Source: JAOUEA01 sp963762075 (GTDB lineage: Bacteria; Actinomycetota; UBA4738; HRBIN12). From it: 64,000 nucleotides of DNA. Positions 1-9,870 of this stretch are shown here, piece by piece. The position numbers and the translations under genes are program-made. The first letter of the stretch is position 1. Each line of letters opens with the position of its first letter. The notes beneath the pieces are model-generated. The model made no database searches. It saw only the letters and a list, made by a program, of their open reading frames with translations, and was not told where the DNA came from. The DNA is taken from contig CAVXJC010000008.1 of the NCBI GenBank assembly GCA_963762075.1, positions 1-64,000 of the forward strand, given 5' to 3'.

Positions 1-2621
1 GCCCTCGGCGGGCGCCGGGGCACGCCCGCCGGCGAGCCGCAGCTCCTCACGGGCGCGTCGGGCGAGCGCGTCGGCGCCCGTGGCCTCGGCGAGCCCAAGC
101 GACTCGCGCAGCGTGCCGCGCGCGTCGACCGGGTACCGGCGCGGCGGATCGCCGCGCCGAGGTCCACGAGCGCTCGCGCGTGCTCGACTCGTGCTCCGCA
201 GCCGGCCAGCAGCGCCGCCGCCCTGCGGAGCAGCGCCGCCGCCGCGTCGCCGCGCTCGACCAGCCCAGCCGCGCGGAGCGCCACGCCGATCGGTCGCGGC
301 GCGCCGAAGCGCTCGGCCAGCGCCAGCTCCGCGGCGACCAGCTCTCGCGCCTGATCGTGGCGCCCGAGCCGCTTGGCGGCCAGGCCCGCCTTGAGCGCCA
401 GGGCAGCACCGTCGGGTTGATCGCCAGCAGCTCGTTCAACCGGCGCCCGGTGGTCGAGGAACGCTTCCAGCGCCCGCTCGTTCTCGCCGCGGTAGGCCGC
501 GAGCCGCCCTGCTCGAAATGCTGCTGCCAGGCGGCGAAGAAGCCCACGGCCGCCGGGGTCCGCAGCCGGCTCGCAAGACGTCCTCGGCGGCCTCCGGGTC
601 GTCCTGCTCGAGCAGACCGCTGACGAGGCAGTAGGCGGCCGCGTGCTGGTACATCTGCGACGCGCCGCGCCGCATGTCGAACGCGGCGCGCGCGTCGAGC
701 ACGGCCTCCGCGATCGGACCCGTCCACAGCCGCTGCCGCGCGCGCAGCTGTGAAGCCGCCGCGAACATCGACGCCGAGCCGCGCCGCCGCGCGTCGGCGA
801 ACATCAGCTCGATCGCCGTCTCTGCGGCCGCGTAGTCGTCGCACAGGCTGAGGCACCCGACCACGTGCACATACGCGCGCGACTCGGCACCGTCCTGGCG
901 GGCCAGTTCGCCGTCGCCGAAGAGCCGGCGCGCGATCGCGAGAAGCTCGTCGCGGGGTGCCGCCGCCCACAGCCGCATGTTCATCGCCTTGCTGGCCAGC
1001 TCGCGCTCCGCGCGGTTTGTGGGCCGGGCGGCCGCTGACGATGCAATCCGCCTCGAGATGGGCCTCAGACGCGCGTCCCGGGTCCTGCATGGCGGCGGTC
1101 AGGTAGCCGGCCTCCAGCTCCACGGCGAGCTCGCTGCGCGTCTCGCCCAGCTCGTCACGACCACGCATGAATGCGACGCACGCGTCGCCGAGGGTGTCCG
1201 CCGTCCTGCAGCACGCGGCCCAACACCAACCGCAGCGGGCGCGCTCGCGCGCGCCGCCCGCGAGGCCGATCGCCGCCTCGAGGTGCGCAACGGCGTCGGG
1301 CAGGCCGGCGGCCGCCTCCGCTCGCCCGAGCTCGGCGAGCACGGCCGGGCGATCCGCGTCGGCAGGCGGCTCGCGCAGCGCCCGCTCGAGGTAGCGCACC
1401 GCGGAGGCGGGCACGCCCTGGGCCAGTGCGCGCCGCGCGGTCGCGCGGAGCTGGCCGACCACGGCGACGTTTCCCTCCGGCCCGGCCTCGAGCAGATGCG
1501 CGCTCACCCGCTCGCCGGACGCGCCCGCCTCCATCAGCACGCGCGCTGCCCGCTGGTGGGTGAGCGCGCGTCGTCGAACGGCAGCCCGCCGTAGATCGCC
1601 GCCCGCACCAGCGGATGCGTGAACCCGAGCGGGTCGCCGTCCCGCAGCACGTCGGCGTGGGCGAGCTCGCCCGCGGCGGCCAGCGCCGCCGGGAGCGGGA
1701 GGCCGGTGAGCGGAGCCACGAGGTGCAGCGGCGCGTCGTCCTCGAACACCGCGACCGCGCGCGCCAGCGCCTGCGCCTGCGGAGACAGCGACTCGAGCCG
1801 GTGCCGCACCGAGCGAGCCAGCGAGCGGGCGGCCTGCTCCGCCGCGGCGGCCATCGCGGCGGGATCGGCCGGGCGCGGCTGACGCTCGATCGCCGCGAGC
1901 AGCGCGCGCACCTGGAGCGGGTTGCCGGCGGTCAGCGCGAAGCAGCGCTCGCAGAGCTCGTCGTCGGCCTCCGCGAGGCGCTCCCGCACCAGGGCCGCCA
2001 CCGCCGGAGCTCCGAGCGACGGCAGTGTCCTGACCTGTGGCGGACGGATCGGTCGCGAGCCTGGGCGAGCAACTCCTGCTCCCACGCCCGGGCGCCGACG
2101 AGGATCGCGATCGGGTGCTCGCTCAACCGACCGGCGAGGTAGATCAAAAAGCGCAGCGACGGCTCGTCGGCCCACTGCGCGTCGTCGACCGCGACCAGCA
2201 GCGGCCCACTCTCGGCCATCCGCGCGACGAGCCAGTACAGCGCATGCAGGATCGCGAAGCCCGGCTCGGTCTCGGGCGCCTCGGCGCCGGGGTCGAGAAT
2301 CGCGCGGGCCGGCGCGGCCGGCCCCGCGAGCAGGTCGTCGCGTCCGGAGTGGCGCGCGAGCGGGAGCTCGAGCAGCGAGCGCGCGACGCCCCAGCCGAAC
2401 GCGCGTTCCAGCTCGTGCCCGCGGGCCCGCAGCACCGCGAGCCCTCGCTCGCGCGCGATCGCCGTCGCGCGCTCGATCAGCGCCGTCTTCCCGACTCCCG
2501 GCGAGCCTTCGACCAGTAAGAGCCCGCCGTGCCCGCGGCCGGCCGCGTCGAACAGCGCGGCCACCATCTCAAGCTCGAGCTCGCGCTCCAGCAGCTCGTG
2601 GACGGCGGGCTCGATCGCCAC
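1..2621 (-). pseudogene. LuxR-type large ATPase regulator, multiply frameshifted, 3' end off the window
   Basis: The N-terminal part (from GTG at 2621) shows an AAA/STAND ATPase: Walker A GSPGVGKTAL and a Walker B-like LLVAVDDAQWAD. Further on come ATPase lid segments (CFALTAGNPLQVRALL, FTHPLVRAAIYGGL) and alpha-helical TPR-like repeats, ending at the left edge with a helix typical of the region before a LuxR helix-turn-helix. The coding signal hops between all three minus-strand frames, with breaks near 2040, 1550, 1040, 600 and probably more, so no continuous protein is made as written. The family normally couples ligand or signal sensing by the ATPase to a C-terminal HTH; that domain would lie left of position 1. 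Frameshift density here is far above the rest of the window, fitting either a decayed gene or poor sequence. Confidence 0.75.
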
Positions 2622-2705
2622 GAGTCCAGCATCCCACGCGTGACTAGAGTCGAGACGGTTGGACATCCGTGAACCGCTGGGCGTCCAGCGTGCGACAGGT
2701 GGGAT

Positions 2706-2984
2706 GTGAGCACGATGATCACGAATGACACGACGCTGCTGCAGGCGGTCGCGAACGGCGACCGCGCGGCGCTGCGCGCGCTCTACGAGCGGCATGCGCC
2801 GCGACTGACGCTGCGGCTGGCGCGGCGCTGCCCGGACCCCGACCTGGTCGACGACGCGCTGCAGGACACCTTCGTCGCGGTCTGGCGCTCGGCGTCCTGC
2901 TCCGCGCACCGCCTCGCGCTCTCACCAGGTCGCTCACAAAGCGTCGCTTATCTGAACCCGCGCCGATGTCAAGGCCGGGGGTGA
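2706..2984 (+). pseudogene. ECF RNA polymerase sigma factor, N-terminal fragment
   Basis: From GTG 2706 (or ATG 2715) the product reads as sigma-70 region 2: ALYERHAPRLTLRLARRC then PDLVDDALQDTFVAVWRSA, the -10-binding and core-binding helices of ECF sigma factors. Homology stops abruptly near 2900; the remaining residues to the stop at 2984 look unrelated and region 4 is absent. It diverges from the broken LuxR-type regulator. The truncation coincides with the start of IS110-related or non-coding sequence, so the 3' half was either displaced by insertion or lost at a contig join. Confidence 0.65.
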
Positions 2985-3200
2985 GCGGTTGTGGGGGTTG
3001 GGATCGCTCCGCGGGCGCCCGGGCTTATCTGGGTCCACGGCCGCTGGGCCGGTGACGAGATGGTTGATGGGTCGTTTCGCGGGAGACGACTCCGGCCGCT
3101 CGGTCTTCTTGGGGAGCGCCGCCCGTGTTGGGGGGTGTCGCGACACTTTTGGGAGCGGGTCGGAAGCCTTCGGGTGCGATCGGTCGATGGGTGCAGGCGG
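2985..3200. other. Non-coding stretch between sigma fragment and IS110 fragment
   Basis: No convincing gene on either strand. It is G/T-rich on the plus strand and lies directly beyond the stop of the IS110 transposase fragment, so it may be the terminal non-coding part of that element. No inverted repeats or duplicated target site were recognised. Confidence 0.4.
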
Positions 3201-3560
3201 TCAGGCGATCGGGGCGAGCGCGTCGGGTCCGAGCTCGCGCAGGATGTGGAAGCTGCGGCGGGCGAGCTTGCGGGCGATCGTCAGCGACGCGCGCGTGTGC
3301 GAGAGCCCGCGGGCGTTGAGCGCCACGTAGTCGGCGTGGTCGGGGCTGGCGGGCTTGCAGGCGGCCTGGGCGGCTTCCTAGAGCGCCCAGCGCAGCGCCG
3401 GCGAGCCTTGGCGGGTGATCCGGCCGGTCCGCGAGCGACGATCAGAGCGATCGACCCCGACGTCGAGCCCGCAGCAGCGCACCGCCTTGCGCGAGGCCGA
3501 CAGGCGCGTTACATCGCCGAGCTCGCACAGGATCGTGCTTGCCGTCACCGGCCCGACGCC
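3201..3560 (-). mobile_element. IS110-family transposase, C-terminal fragment with an in-frame stop
   Basis: The minus strand encodes the Transposase_20 domain of IS110 transposases: GVGPVTASTILCELGDV, then RSRTGRITRQGSPALRWAL, then a basic C-terminus ending at a TGA complementary to 3201-3203. A TAG interrupts it at 3378-3380, right after LRWAL, where family members usually carry an aromatic residue; reading resumes in the same frame afterwards with EAAQAACKPASPDHADY. The N-terminal DEDD catalytic domain is missing, because at about 3560 the frame runs directly into an unrelated secreted glycosidase. The element is therefore inactive as assembled. The junction may be a real insertion with deletion or a false join at a repeated sequence. 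Confidence 0.8.
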
Positions 3561-4376
3561 GGCGCGAGCGTCGGCGATCCAATCGGCCTTGGCGCCGCTG
3601 CCCCCTTCGGTGCAACCGACCTCGACCATGTAGAGCTTCTTGTTCCGGCTCCGCGCGAAGCTCCTGGCCGGCGCGAACGTCTGGTTGAACGACTTCCACG
3701 AGGTACCGCCGCAGCCACCCCGGTTGTAGCCGTCGACCCCGAGCAGGTCGTAATGCCTGGGAAGCCACTGCCTCGCCTCGCCCGCGTTGTAGGTCGCGGC
3801 TGTGAGCGTGACGATCCAGGTCGCCTTGCGGACCCCGACGTTGTTGAAGATGCGATGGATGCGATCGAACGCCGCGCGGAAGTCAGCCGGCTGACCCTCA
3901 CGCTCGGGTTCCTTGTGGAAGGTGATGAACGCGTCCCACCCAGCCGCACGGAGTGAACGCGCTTGCTGCGTGATCCGACCGTCCTGACTCCCCGACGCGA
4001 TCGACTTCCAAAGGTTGTTGCCGCCGATGTTGCCGTTCCAACCGAGGATCGGCTTGTGCCCGGTGCTCACGCCCCACCGGGTGAACTTGTTGACGAGATC
4101 GTTGTCCCACGGGAAGCGGTGATGGATCGTGCCGAACCGACGACCCACCTTCCTCTCGAGCGCGCGCACCGCGTCCCATGGCTCCTGACTACCTGTGGGC
4201 TGGGCGAGCGATCCCCACCACCTCGCGCGGGAGCGCGCATCGGCCGGTGCCTCGCCGAGCCCGAAGATCGAAAGGCCCATGGCAGCGGCACCGACAGCCG
4301 CCGAACGCTTGATGAAATCGCGCCGGTCCACACCGGGCTCTGTAGGCACGTGATCCGTGTCGTTGCGATCGGGCAT
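3561..4376 (-). pseudogene. Tat-exported GH26-like glycoside hydrolase, 3'-truncated by IS110 sequence
   Basis: Start ATG 4376 is chosen because GGAGGAG sits 4 bases upstream on the minus strand. The product opens with a Tat signal (RRDFIKRSAAVGAAAMG) and a signal-peptidase site near DARS, followed by a TIM-barrel resembling GH26 endo-mannanases: a conserved acid/base candidate in FHKEPE and a nucleophile candidate in MVEVGCTEG. The last genuine residues are about ADWIADAR; from roughly 3560 downward the frame continues into IS110 transposase. Only a short C-terminal tail of the barrel seems lost, so the enzyme might fold poorly or not at all. Presumed role is hydrolysis of extracellular beta-mannan or a related glycan; substrate is not certain. 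Confidence 0.65.
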
Positions 4377-4507
4377 AGTCTCCTCCGTCCAGACCGGGAT
4401 GGTTCTGCGTCTCACCCTCTGCGACGTACATCGGCACGAGAGGGTGATGCGCTGAAGGAACGTTTCCGAGCGCTCGCAGCTCGGTCACGTTCGGTCTGGG
4501 CGGCGGC

Positions 4508-4843
4508 CTACGTCGTCTGCGGTCGTACGCGTGGCGATGCGGAGAGCGTTGGAACCGTGGCCGTTCGTTCGGCCGGGCGGCGCTTCGCCGGGCGCCGCGA
4601 GGTCTTGGCCTCGGCCCTCGCGGCGGCTGCGATCACGTGCATCTCGGAGACCGTGCGCGGTGCGAACAAGCGCGATACCGCGTGCATACGCCTCGTGAGG
4701 AACGCTGCGAGCCGCCTGAACGATCCGGTGGAGGCGTCTCGTGCAACGAGATCGACGCTCATCGTCGACCCGAGATCGGAGTTCTGCACGGGGAGGAAGA
4801 GCAGAGGGAGCAGCAACAGGAAGTCGCCGAGCTGATGTTGCAT
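4508..4843 (-). CDS. Small hypothetical protein with N-terminal hydrophobic segment
   Basis: Start ATG 4843 has a strong ribosome site (AAGGAGG, about 8 bases upstream). The 111-residue product has a short leucine-rich hydrophobic stretch (DFLLLLPLLFLPV) near the N-terminus and a basic, Arg/Pro-rich C-terminus. I recognise no family. It lies upstream of, and in the same direction as, the truncated glycosidase and diverges from the polysaccharide glycosyltransferase. The good Shine-Dalgarno is the main support; the composition of the C-terminus could also be non-coding. Confidence 0.4.
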   Translation of the reverse strand: MQHQLGDFLLLLPLLFLPVQNSDLGSTMSVDLVARDASTGSFRRLAAFLTRRMHAVSRLFAPRTVSEMHVIAAAARAEAKTSRRPAKRRPAERTATVPTLSASPRVRPQTT

Positions 4844-5048
4844 CTCGCCCCCCTCCTTCACTACTTCACTACAACGAAGCCTCGTCGGCGTACCGCATCC
4901 CCGACGAGGTTACGGCCCACACTAGCAGACCAAAGGCCGATGGTAGCGTAGGACGAGGGACGGACATCTTCGGGCGACCGGAAGACGGTGCCGCCGACGC
5001 CCCGCTCGATCAAGCCGCGACCGCAGGGTGCCGACGATTAGGTTCGAC

Positions 5049-5888
5049 ATGCAGATGACGACCAGTTCGACCCCGCGACCCGGCGACAGCCGCCCGAATC
5101 CAACCGTGTTCGGCATCGTGACCCCCACGCTGAACGCCGAGGCCTACCTCGAAGCGACGTTGGAGTCGATCTGGAGCCAGGCGAGCGATGCGATCGCGAT
5201 CGACCACGTGTTGGTCGACGGCGGATCGACGGATCGCACGATCGAGATCGCCAAGCGATACCCGACCCGTGTGGTCGTCTCACACGATGACCAGGGCATG
5301 TACGACGCGATCAATCGCGGCCTCTCGATGGTCGAGGGCTCCATCGTTGGATACCTCAACGCCGACGATGAGCTGACACCAGGAGCGCTCGCGATCGTGG
5401 CCGATGCCTTCGGCCGCCATCCTGGGGCCTCGTGGCTGATGGGCCGTCGCGAGTACGTCGACGCCGCCGGGGCGCTGCTGGCTCCACTGCAGCCGGTCGC
5501 CTTCAGGCTCGCCGAGTACGTGAGCATGGGGTGGTCGCATGTGCCGCAAGAATGCACCTGGCTCCGACGCGAGCTCTTCGAACAGGTCGGACCCTTCGAC
5601 ATCAGCTTCAGGAACACGGGCGACTACGACATGTTCGCCCGGTGCCGGGCTGTGGCCACCCCACTCATCATCTCCGAGACGTTGGGCAGGTTCCGACTGC
5701 ACGGCGATCAGCTCTCCTACAGTCCCGAAGTCATGGAACGCGAGAGCGCCAGGGTGCGAGACAAGCACGGTGGGTCGGATCGTTGGACGTGGCTCCGCGG
5801 CCGCTACCTGAGCCTGCGTGTGAACGCGCGGAACCCGCGATTCCTGCTCGCCAAGAAGGCGGGCAAGATCTCGTTCATCACGAAGTGA
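5049..5888 (+). CDS. Family 2 glycosyltransferase
   Basis: A GT-A fold family 2 glycosyltransferase of about 279 residues. Visible are the N-terminal strand FGIVTPTLNAE, the nucleotide-binding loop VLVDGGSTDRT, and a DXD-like NADDE around residue 105; later SFRNTGDYDMFARC resembles the acceptor-side motif of WcaA/SpsA-like enzymes. No transmembrane segment, so it would act on the cytoplasmic face, adding a sugar to a lipid-linked glycan. The alternative start GTG 5028 would add seven residues. Its TGA overlaps the GTG of the next gene (GTGA), implying translational coupling with a sulfotransferase and a shared glycan product. Confidence 0.85.
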   Translation: MQMTTSSTPRPGDSRPNPTVFGIVTPTLNAEAYLEATLESIWSQASDAIAIDHVLVDGGSTDRTIEIAKRYPTRVVVSHDDQGMYDAINRGLSMVEGSIVGYLNADDELTPGALAIVADAFGRHPGASWLMGRREYVDAAGALLAPLQPVAFRLAEYVSMGWSHVPQECTWLRRELFEQVGPFDISFRNTGDYDMFARCRAVATPLIISETLGRFRLHGDQLSYSPEVMERESARVRDKHGGSDRWTWLRGRYLSLRVNARNPRFLLAKKAGKISFITK

Positions 5889-6862
5889 CGGGCGGCGACG
5901 AAGCGCCGGTGCAGCCGATCTTCCTGCTGTCGATGCCGCGCTCGGGCTCGACGCTTGCGCAACGTGTGCTGGCGGCCCACCCCGAAGTCTCGACCTCGGC
6001 GGAACCTTGGCTGCTGCTTCCCCACGCCTATGCGCTACGAAGGCACGGCATCGCGACCGAGTACACGCAGCCGGTTGCTGCTCGCGCGATCCGCGAGTTC
6101 GTCGAAGGCTTGCCGGGGGGGGAGCAGGACTACTGGAACGCCTTGCGCGATTTCGCGCTCGAGCTGTACGGCAAGGCATCTGGGCCGGGTGCGCGATACT
6201 TCCTCGACAAGACTCCCCGCTATCACTTCATCATGCCGGAGCTGCTGCGCATGTTCCCCGAGGCCAAGCTGATCTTCCTATGGCGGAATCCGCTCGCGGT
6301 CGTCGCGTCGATCTGCGAGACCTGGACGCGCGGACGCTGGACCGTCGACCGGTGGAAGGGCGACCTCGACGGCATCGTCGACCTGGTCGACGCGTTCGGG
6401 GAGCTGGATGGCCAACAGGCCAAAGCCATGAACTTCGAGGCCCTCGTCTCGGACCCCGCCGGCACGTGGCCGGGTCTCTTCGACTGGCTCGGCCTCGAGT
6501 TCGACGCCGAGGTCCTCACCTCGTTCGCGAGCGTGCAGCTCCAAGGATCGATGGGGGATCCGACCGGCGTCAAGGCGTATCAGCAGCTCAGCACCGAGCC
6601 CTTGGACAAGTGGAAGCGGCAGCTCGGCAGTCCGTGGCGCAGGCGCTGGTGCCGCGCGTGGCTCGAGCGGATCGGCGCCGACCGGCTCGCGGTCATGGGG
6701 TACGAGCTCGACGAGCTACTCGGCGACCTCGACTCGCTCCCCTCACGTCCGCGCCTGCTCGTCACCGACGCTGTGCACGGCTGCTACTGGGCCTTGGCGC
6801 AGCGCCGCAAGAGACTCGCATTCAAGCGGATGGCACCGCGTCTTCGGCGACAGCCTCGGTGA
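5885..6862 (+). CDS. PAPS-dependent sulfotransferase
   Basis: About 325 residues of the sulfotransferase fold. The 5'-phosphosulfate loop is LLSMPRSGSTLAQR near residue 20, and the 3'-phosphate site is KLIFLWRNPLAVVAS near residue 135; both motifs that bind the donor PAPS are intact. Start GTG 5885 overlaps the stop of the upstream glycosyltransferase by four bases. The gene ends tail-to-tail, overlapping by about 40 bases, with the membrane polymerase-like gene on the other strand. In this context it probably sulfates a sugar of the exported polysaccharide, but acceptor specificity cannot be read from the sequence. Confidence 0.85.
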   Translation: MTGGDEAPVQPIFLLSMPRSGSTLAQRVLAAHPEVSTSAEPWLLLPHAYALRRHGIATEYTQPVAARAIREFVEGLPGGEQDYWNALRDFALELYGKASGPGARYFLDKTPRYHFIMPELLRMFPEAKLIFLWRNPLAVVASICETWTRGRWTVDRWKGDLDGIVDLVDAFGELDGQQAKAMNFEALVSDPAGTWPGLFDWLGLEFDAEVLTSFASVQLQGSMGDPTGVKAYQQLSTEPLDKWKRQLGSPWRRRWCRAWLERIGADRLAVMGYELDELLGDLDSLPSRPRLLVTDAVHGCYWALAQRRKRLAFKRMAPRLRRQPR

Positions 6863-8126
6863 CCGACTGCGCCGTCGGGGTTCCCACCGACATCGCGATC
6901 GCGTAGAGACCGAACACCACGGCCGACCTCGACGCCCCCGACAGCACGGGATTGAAAGCCATCGCGACGAGGAACGCGTTGAGCCCGACCAAGATCGCCC
7001 GCAACAAGTCCGCTCGCCCGAGATCGCCCGAACGTCTGAAGCGGTGGATGCGCTGGATGATGGTCGTCTCGGTGACGCCGATCCACCACAGCAACAGCCC
7101 GATGCCGAGCAGGCCTCCCAGCGCAAGGAACAACACGAAGTCGTTGTGATACGGCAGCGCCTTGCCGTCGCGCGAACGCTCCGCGACCGCGTCACCCGAG
7201 AAGACACTGCCGACGAGCGGCGATTCCTCGAATCGATCAACGCCCGCAGACCAGAGATCGAGCCGACTGGCGTTGGCGTTGGCCTTGTTGACCAGATCGA
7301 AGTACCGGTTGGAGACCTCGACCCCCGTCTGCAGGTTCGCGAGGGCGAAGACGGCGAACATCACGACCGCGCTTCCGACGACGATCGCCCTGAGCGGCGT
7401 CGCGCGGCCGGTCGTCAGATAGAGGGTGAACGCCGCCGTGAGCAAGGCCAGCACCATGGTGGCCGACGGATAGGTCACGAACACGATCGCCGTGAGCAGC
7501 AGCTCGAACACGAGACGACGACGTTGCCCGGCTGCCGCCGCTGCGCCCAGGCCGAGCGCGAGGAAGGCCACGCTCGCATTCCGGTACTGCTGGTATTCGG
7601 AGAACGGAAGCACGCCGATGTTCACGAGCGTGTTCATGACGATGTACACGAGCCCCACGTTCGAGAGCCATCGATGGATCCGAGAGATCTCGCGATCGGT
7701 GGGCTCTCGCACGACGAACACCGCCAAGAGCCCGAGCGACATAGGAAGGAACACCGGGCGCGCGGTCTCCTGGGTCCCGAGCATCGTGAGGCCGATGAGC
7801 GACCCTGAGAGTCCGAGCACGAACAAGAGGAACAGCACGAGCTCGGACACACTCGGACGACGCATGAGGAATGACGGGGACTGGAACCGGATCAACATCA
7901 CGACCGAGATCGGCACGAGGAGCACGAGATATCGGATCGGCCCGCCGGCTTCCGCGTTCGGCCGGAAGGCTGCCATGCCTCGGTCGAGCACGTTGAACAC
8001 ATCGACCACGGCGATCGACAGCAGGATGAGGAACGCGCGAGCGAGCCGGTACGAGTCGGTGGCCGGCTCGACCGGGAGTTGCGAGACGGGTGCGACCGGC
8101 GCCGTGGCGGTGCGCGCCAGGCTCAT
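6822..8126 (-). CDS. O-antigen ligase/polymerase-like membrane protein
   Basis: A 434-residue multi-spanning membrane protein with ten or more predicted helices and a large loop (VNKANANASRLDLWSAG to PYHNDFVLFLALGG) of the sort found in Wzy_C/O-antigen ligase proteins, where Arg and His residues in the periplasmic loop are functional. Start ATG 8126 is 7 bases after the stop of the kinase gene upstream, so the two are one operon. Expected role is polymerisation of lipid-linked repeat units outside the membrane. A ligase rather than polymerase role is equally possible. Confidence 0.75.
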   Translation of the reverse strand: MSLARTATAPVAPVSQLPVEPATDSYRLARAFLILLSIAVVDVFNVLDRGMAAFRPNAEAGGPIRYLVLLVPISVVMLIRFQSPSFLMRRPSVSELVLFLLFVLGLSGSLIGLTMLGTQETARPVFLPMSLGLLAVFVVREPTDREISRIHRWLSNVGLVYIVMNTLVNIGVLPFSEYQQYRNASVAFLALGLGAAAAAGQRRRLVFELLLTAIVFVTYPSATMVLALLTAAFTLYLTTGRATPLRAIVVGSAVVMFAVFALANLQTGVEVSNRYFDLVNKANANASRLDLWSAGVDRFEESPLVGSVFSGDAVAERSRDGKALPYHNDFVLFLALGGLLGIGLLLWWIGVTETTIIQRIHRFRRSGDLGRADLLRAILVGLNAFLVAMAFNPVLSGASRSAVVFGLYAIAMSVGTPTAQSVTEAVAEDAVPSA

Positions 8127-8133
8127 GCTGCGC

Positions 8134-9870
8134 CTAACGGGACGCGCGCTTGCCGGAGGAGAAGCCTCGTGCATCTTCGGCCACCTCGGCCTTGGAGCGC
8201 TTCCCGTTCGTCGCGACCGGAGCCCCCATGGGTGGTGGCGGCACCGGGTAGCGAGAGTCCGATGATCCGCCGGAACGCTGCTTCGAGGAACGGGGTCGTT
8301 CATCGGAGCCGTAGTACTGGTCGTAGCTCGCGTAACCCAGGCTCGAGCGCTGCAGCGACGTGATGTTGTTGTACACACCTCCAGCGATGTCGCCGCCCGC
8401 GGTGCGCAACTGACGAACGGCGTCTTCGAGCGCGGTGCGGTTGGAGATCGCCGGATCGTGCACGAACAGCACCATGTCGGCGGCCTCGGCCAGGATCGAC
8501 GCGTCTGCGACCGGTAACGTCGGCGGAGCGTCGCACACGATGATCTCGGCGAGCCGCCGCATGTCGTGGAACACGGCTGCCGCCTGTGGGCCTGCCAGCA
8601 ACGCGACCGGGTCGTGGGGCACCTGGCCGCTGCGCACGATGGATAGGTTCGGTACGTCGGTGCTGATGACGAGCTCGTCGATCGGGGTCGTTCCTTGCAG
8701 TGCTTCTCGGAGCCCGGGACCCTGCGGCACGCCGAGGAAGCGTTCCGCGCGCGGACGGCGCAGGTCGGCGTCGACGAGCAAGGTCTTGATGCCGGTGTCG
8801 GCCAGCACGACCGCAAGGTTCGCGGTCGTCGCGCTCTTGCCCTCGCCGGGAAGCGCGCTGGTCACCACGACGATGCCCACGGCGCGTTGCGACCGCAGGA
8901 AGCGCACGTTGGTGGCAAGCGTTCGGTACGCCTCGGAAGCGGGGCCCCCCGGATGATCGCGCGAGACCAGCTCTGCCCGGTCGCGGCTGGACCAGCCTTC
9001 GACCGCCGGGATCACGCCCATGACCGGCGCCCCGATGTAGTCGGCGAGCTCGTCGCGTCCGCCGACCCGGTTCGCCCGGATGCCCAACAGGATCGCGATG
9101 GCCGCACCGAGCATGCAACCCACGATGAACCCGAAGATCGAGGCGACGGCGAGGCCCGGCCCAGACGGCTTGGTGGGTGCGACCGCGAACTGCACGATAC
9201 GGCCGCCCTGCGTACTGCCCACGTTGCTGTAGATCTCCGTCTTCGAGGCGACGTTGCCCGCGATGTCTTCGGTGATCGTGCTCAATCGCTGCCGGAGCCG
9301 GCCCTCCTCGAGTGGGTCGCTCACGTTCGCGAGATCGGACCGCACCTCCCCTGCCTCGTTCTCGAGGTCGGCGATCCGGTCATCGAAGGGCGCGATGGCC
9401 GCCTCGACTTGAGCAGCCACCTGCTCACGGCGAGCATTCAGATACTCCTCCGCGAAGGAGTTGGCGATCGTGGCGGCCGTCTCGGGGGTACCCGCCGAGT
9501 AGCCGACGAACATCACAGCGGCCTCGCGAACGGGCTCGACCCGGACCGCCTTGACGAGTTGTTCGGGACTGGCCGACACGCCGAGCGCTTCCCTGACTGC
9601 GCGTGCGGTGTCGATCGAGCGGACGACCTCCGCTTCCGTCGCCATGTCTGGTTGGAACGCTGAGGAATTCCCCGTCGTGCCGGTGATGGCAGAGTTCACC
9701 AGCGGGTCGACGATGATCTTGGCTTGCGCGTAGTAGACGGGCGGGCGGAGCGCGACGTAGGCGCCGGCGATCGCGGCGACGATGGTTCCCATGGCGAGCA
9801 CGGTCAGCATGCGCGCCCGGACCATCTGCCAGTAGTCGCGGAGGTCGAGGATCCTAGTGGAGTCAGACAC
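8134..9870 (-). CDS. Wzc-like polysaccharide co-polymerase / BY-kinase
   Basis: A 578-residue fusion of a Wzz chain-length domain and a bacterial tyrosine kinase. Transmembrane helices lie near residues 20-40 and 243-263, flanking a coiled-coil-rich outer region. The cytoplasmic kinase has Walker A SALPGEGKSATT, Walker A' LLVDADLRRP and Walker B IIVCDAPP. The tail is Tyr-rich (YASYDQYYGSDERP), the usual autophosphorylation cluster. GTG 9870 is preferred since AGGGAG lies about 9 bases upstream; longer readings to 9891 or beyond are possible. It would control polymerisation and export with the downstream Wzy-like protein. Confidence 0.9.
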   Translation of the reverse strand: MSDSTRILDLRDYWQMVRARMLTVLAMGTIVAAIAGAYVALRPPVYYAQAKIIVDPLVNSAITGTTGNSSAFQPDMATEAEVVRSIDTARAVREALGVSASPEQLVKAVRVEPVREAAVMFVGYSAGTPETAATIANSFAEEYLNARREQVAAQVEAAIAPFDDRIADLENEAGEVRSDLANVSDPLEEGRLRQRLSTITEDIAGNVASKTEIYSNVGSTQGGRIVQFAVAPTKPSGPGLAVASIFGFIVGCMLGAAIAILLGIRANRVGGRDELADYIGAPVMGVIPAVEGWSSRDRAELVSRDHPGGPASEAYRTLATNVRFLRSQRAVGIVVVTSALPGEGKSATTANLAVVLADTGIKTLLVDADLRRPRAERFLGVPQGPGLREALQGTTPIDELVISTDVPNLSIVRSGQVPHDPVALLAGPQAAAVFHDMRRLAEIIVCDAPPTLPVADASILAEAADMVLFVHDPAISNRTALEDAVRQLRTAGGDIAGGVYNNITSLQRSSLGYASYDQYYGSDERPRSSKQRSGGSSDSRYPVPPPPMGAPVATNGKRSKAEVAEDARGFSSGKRASR

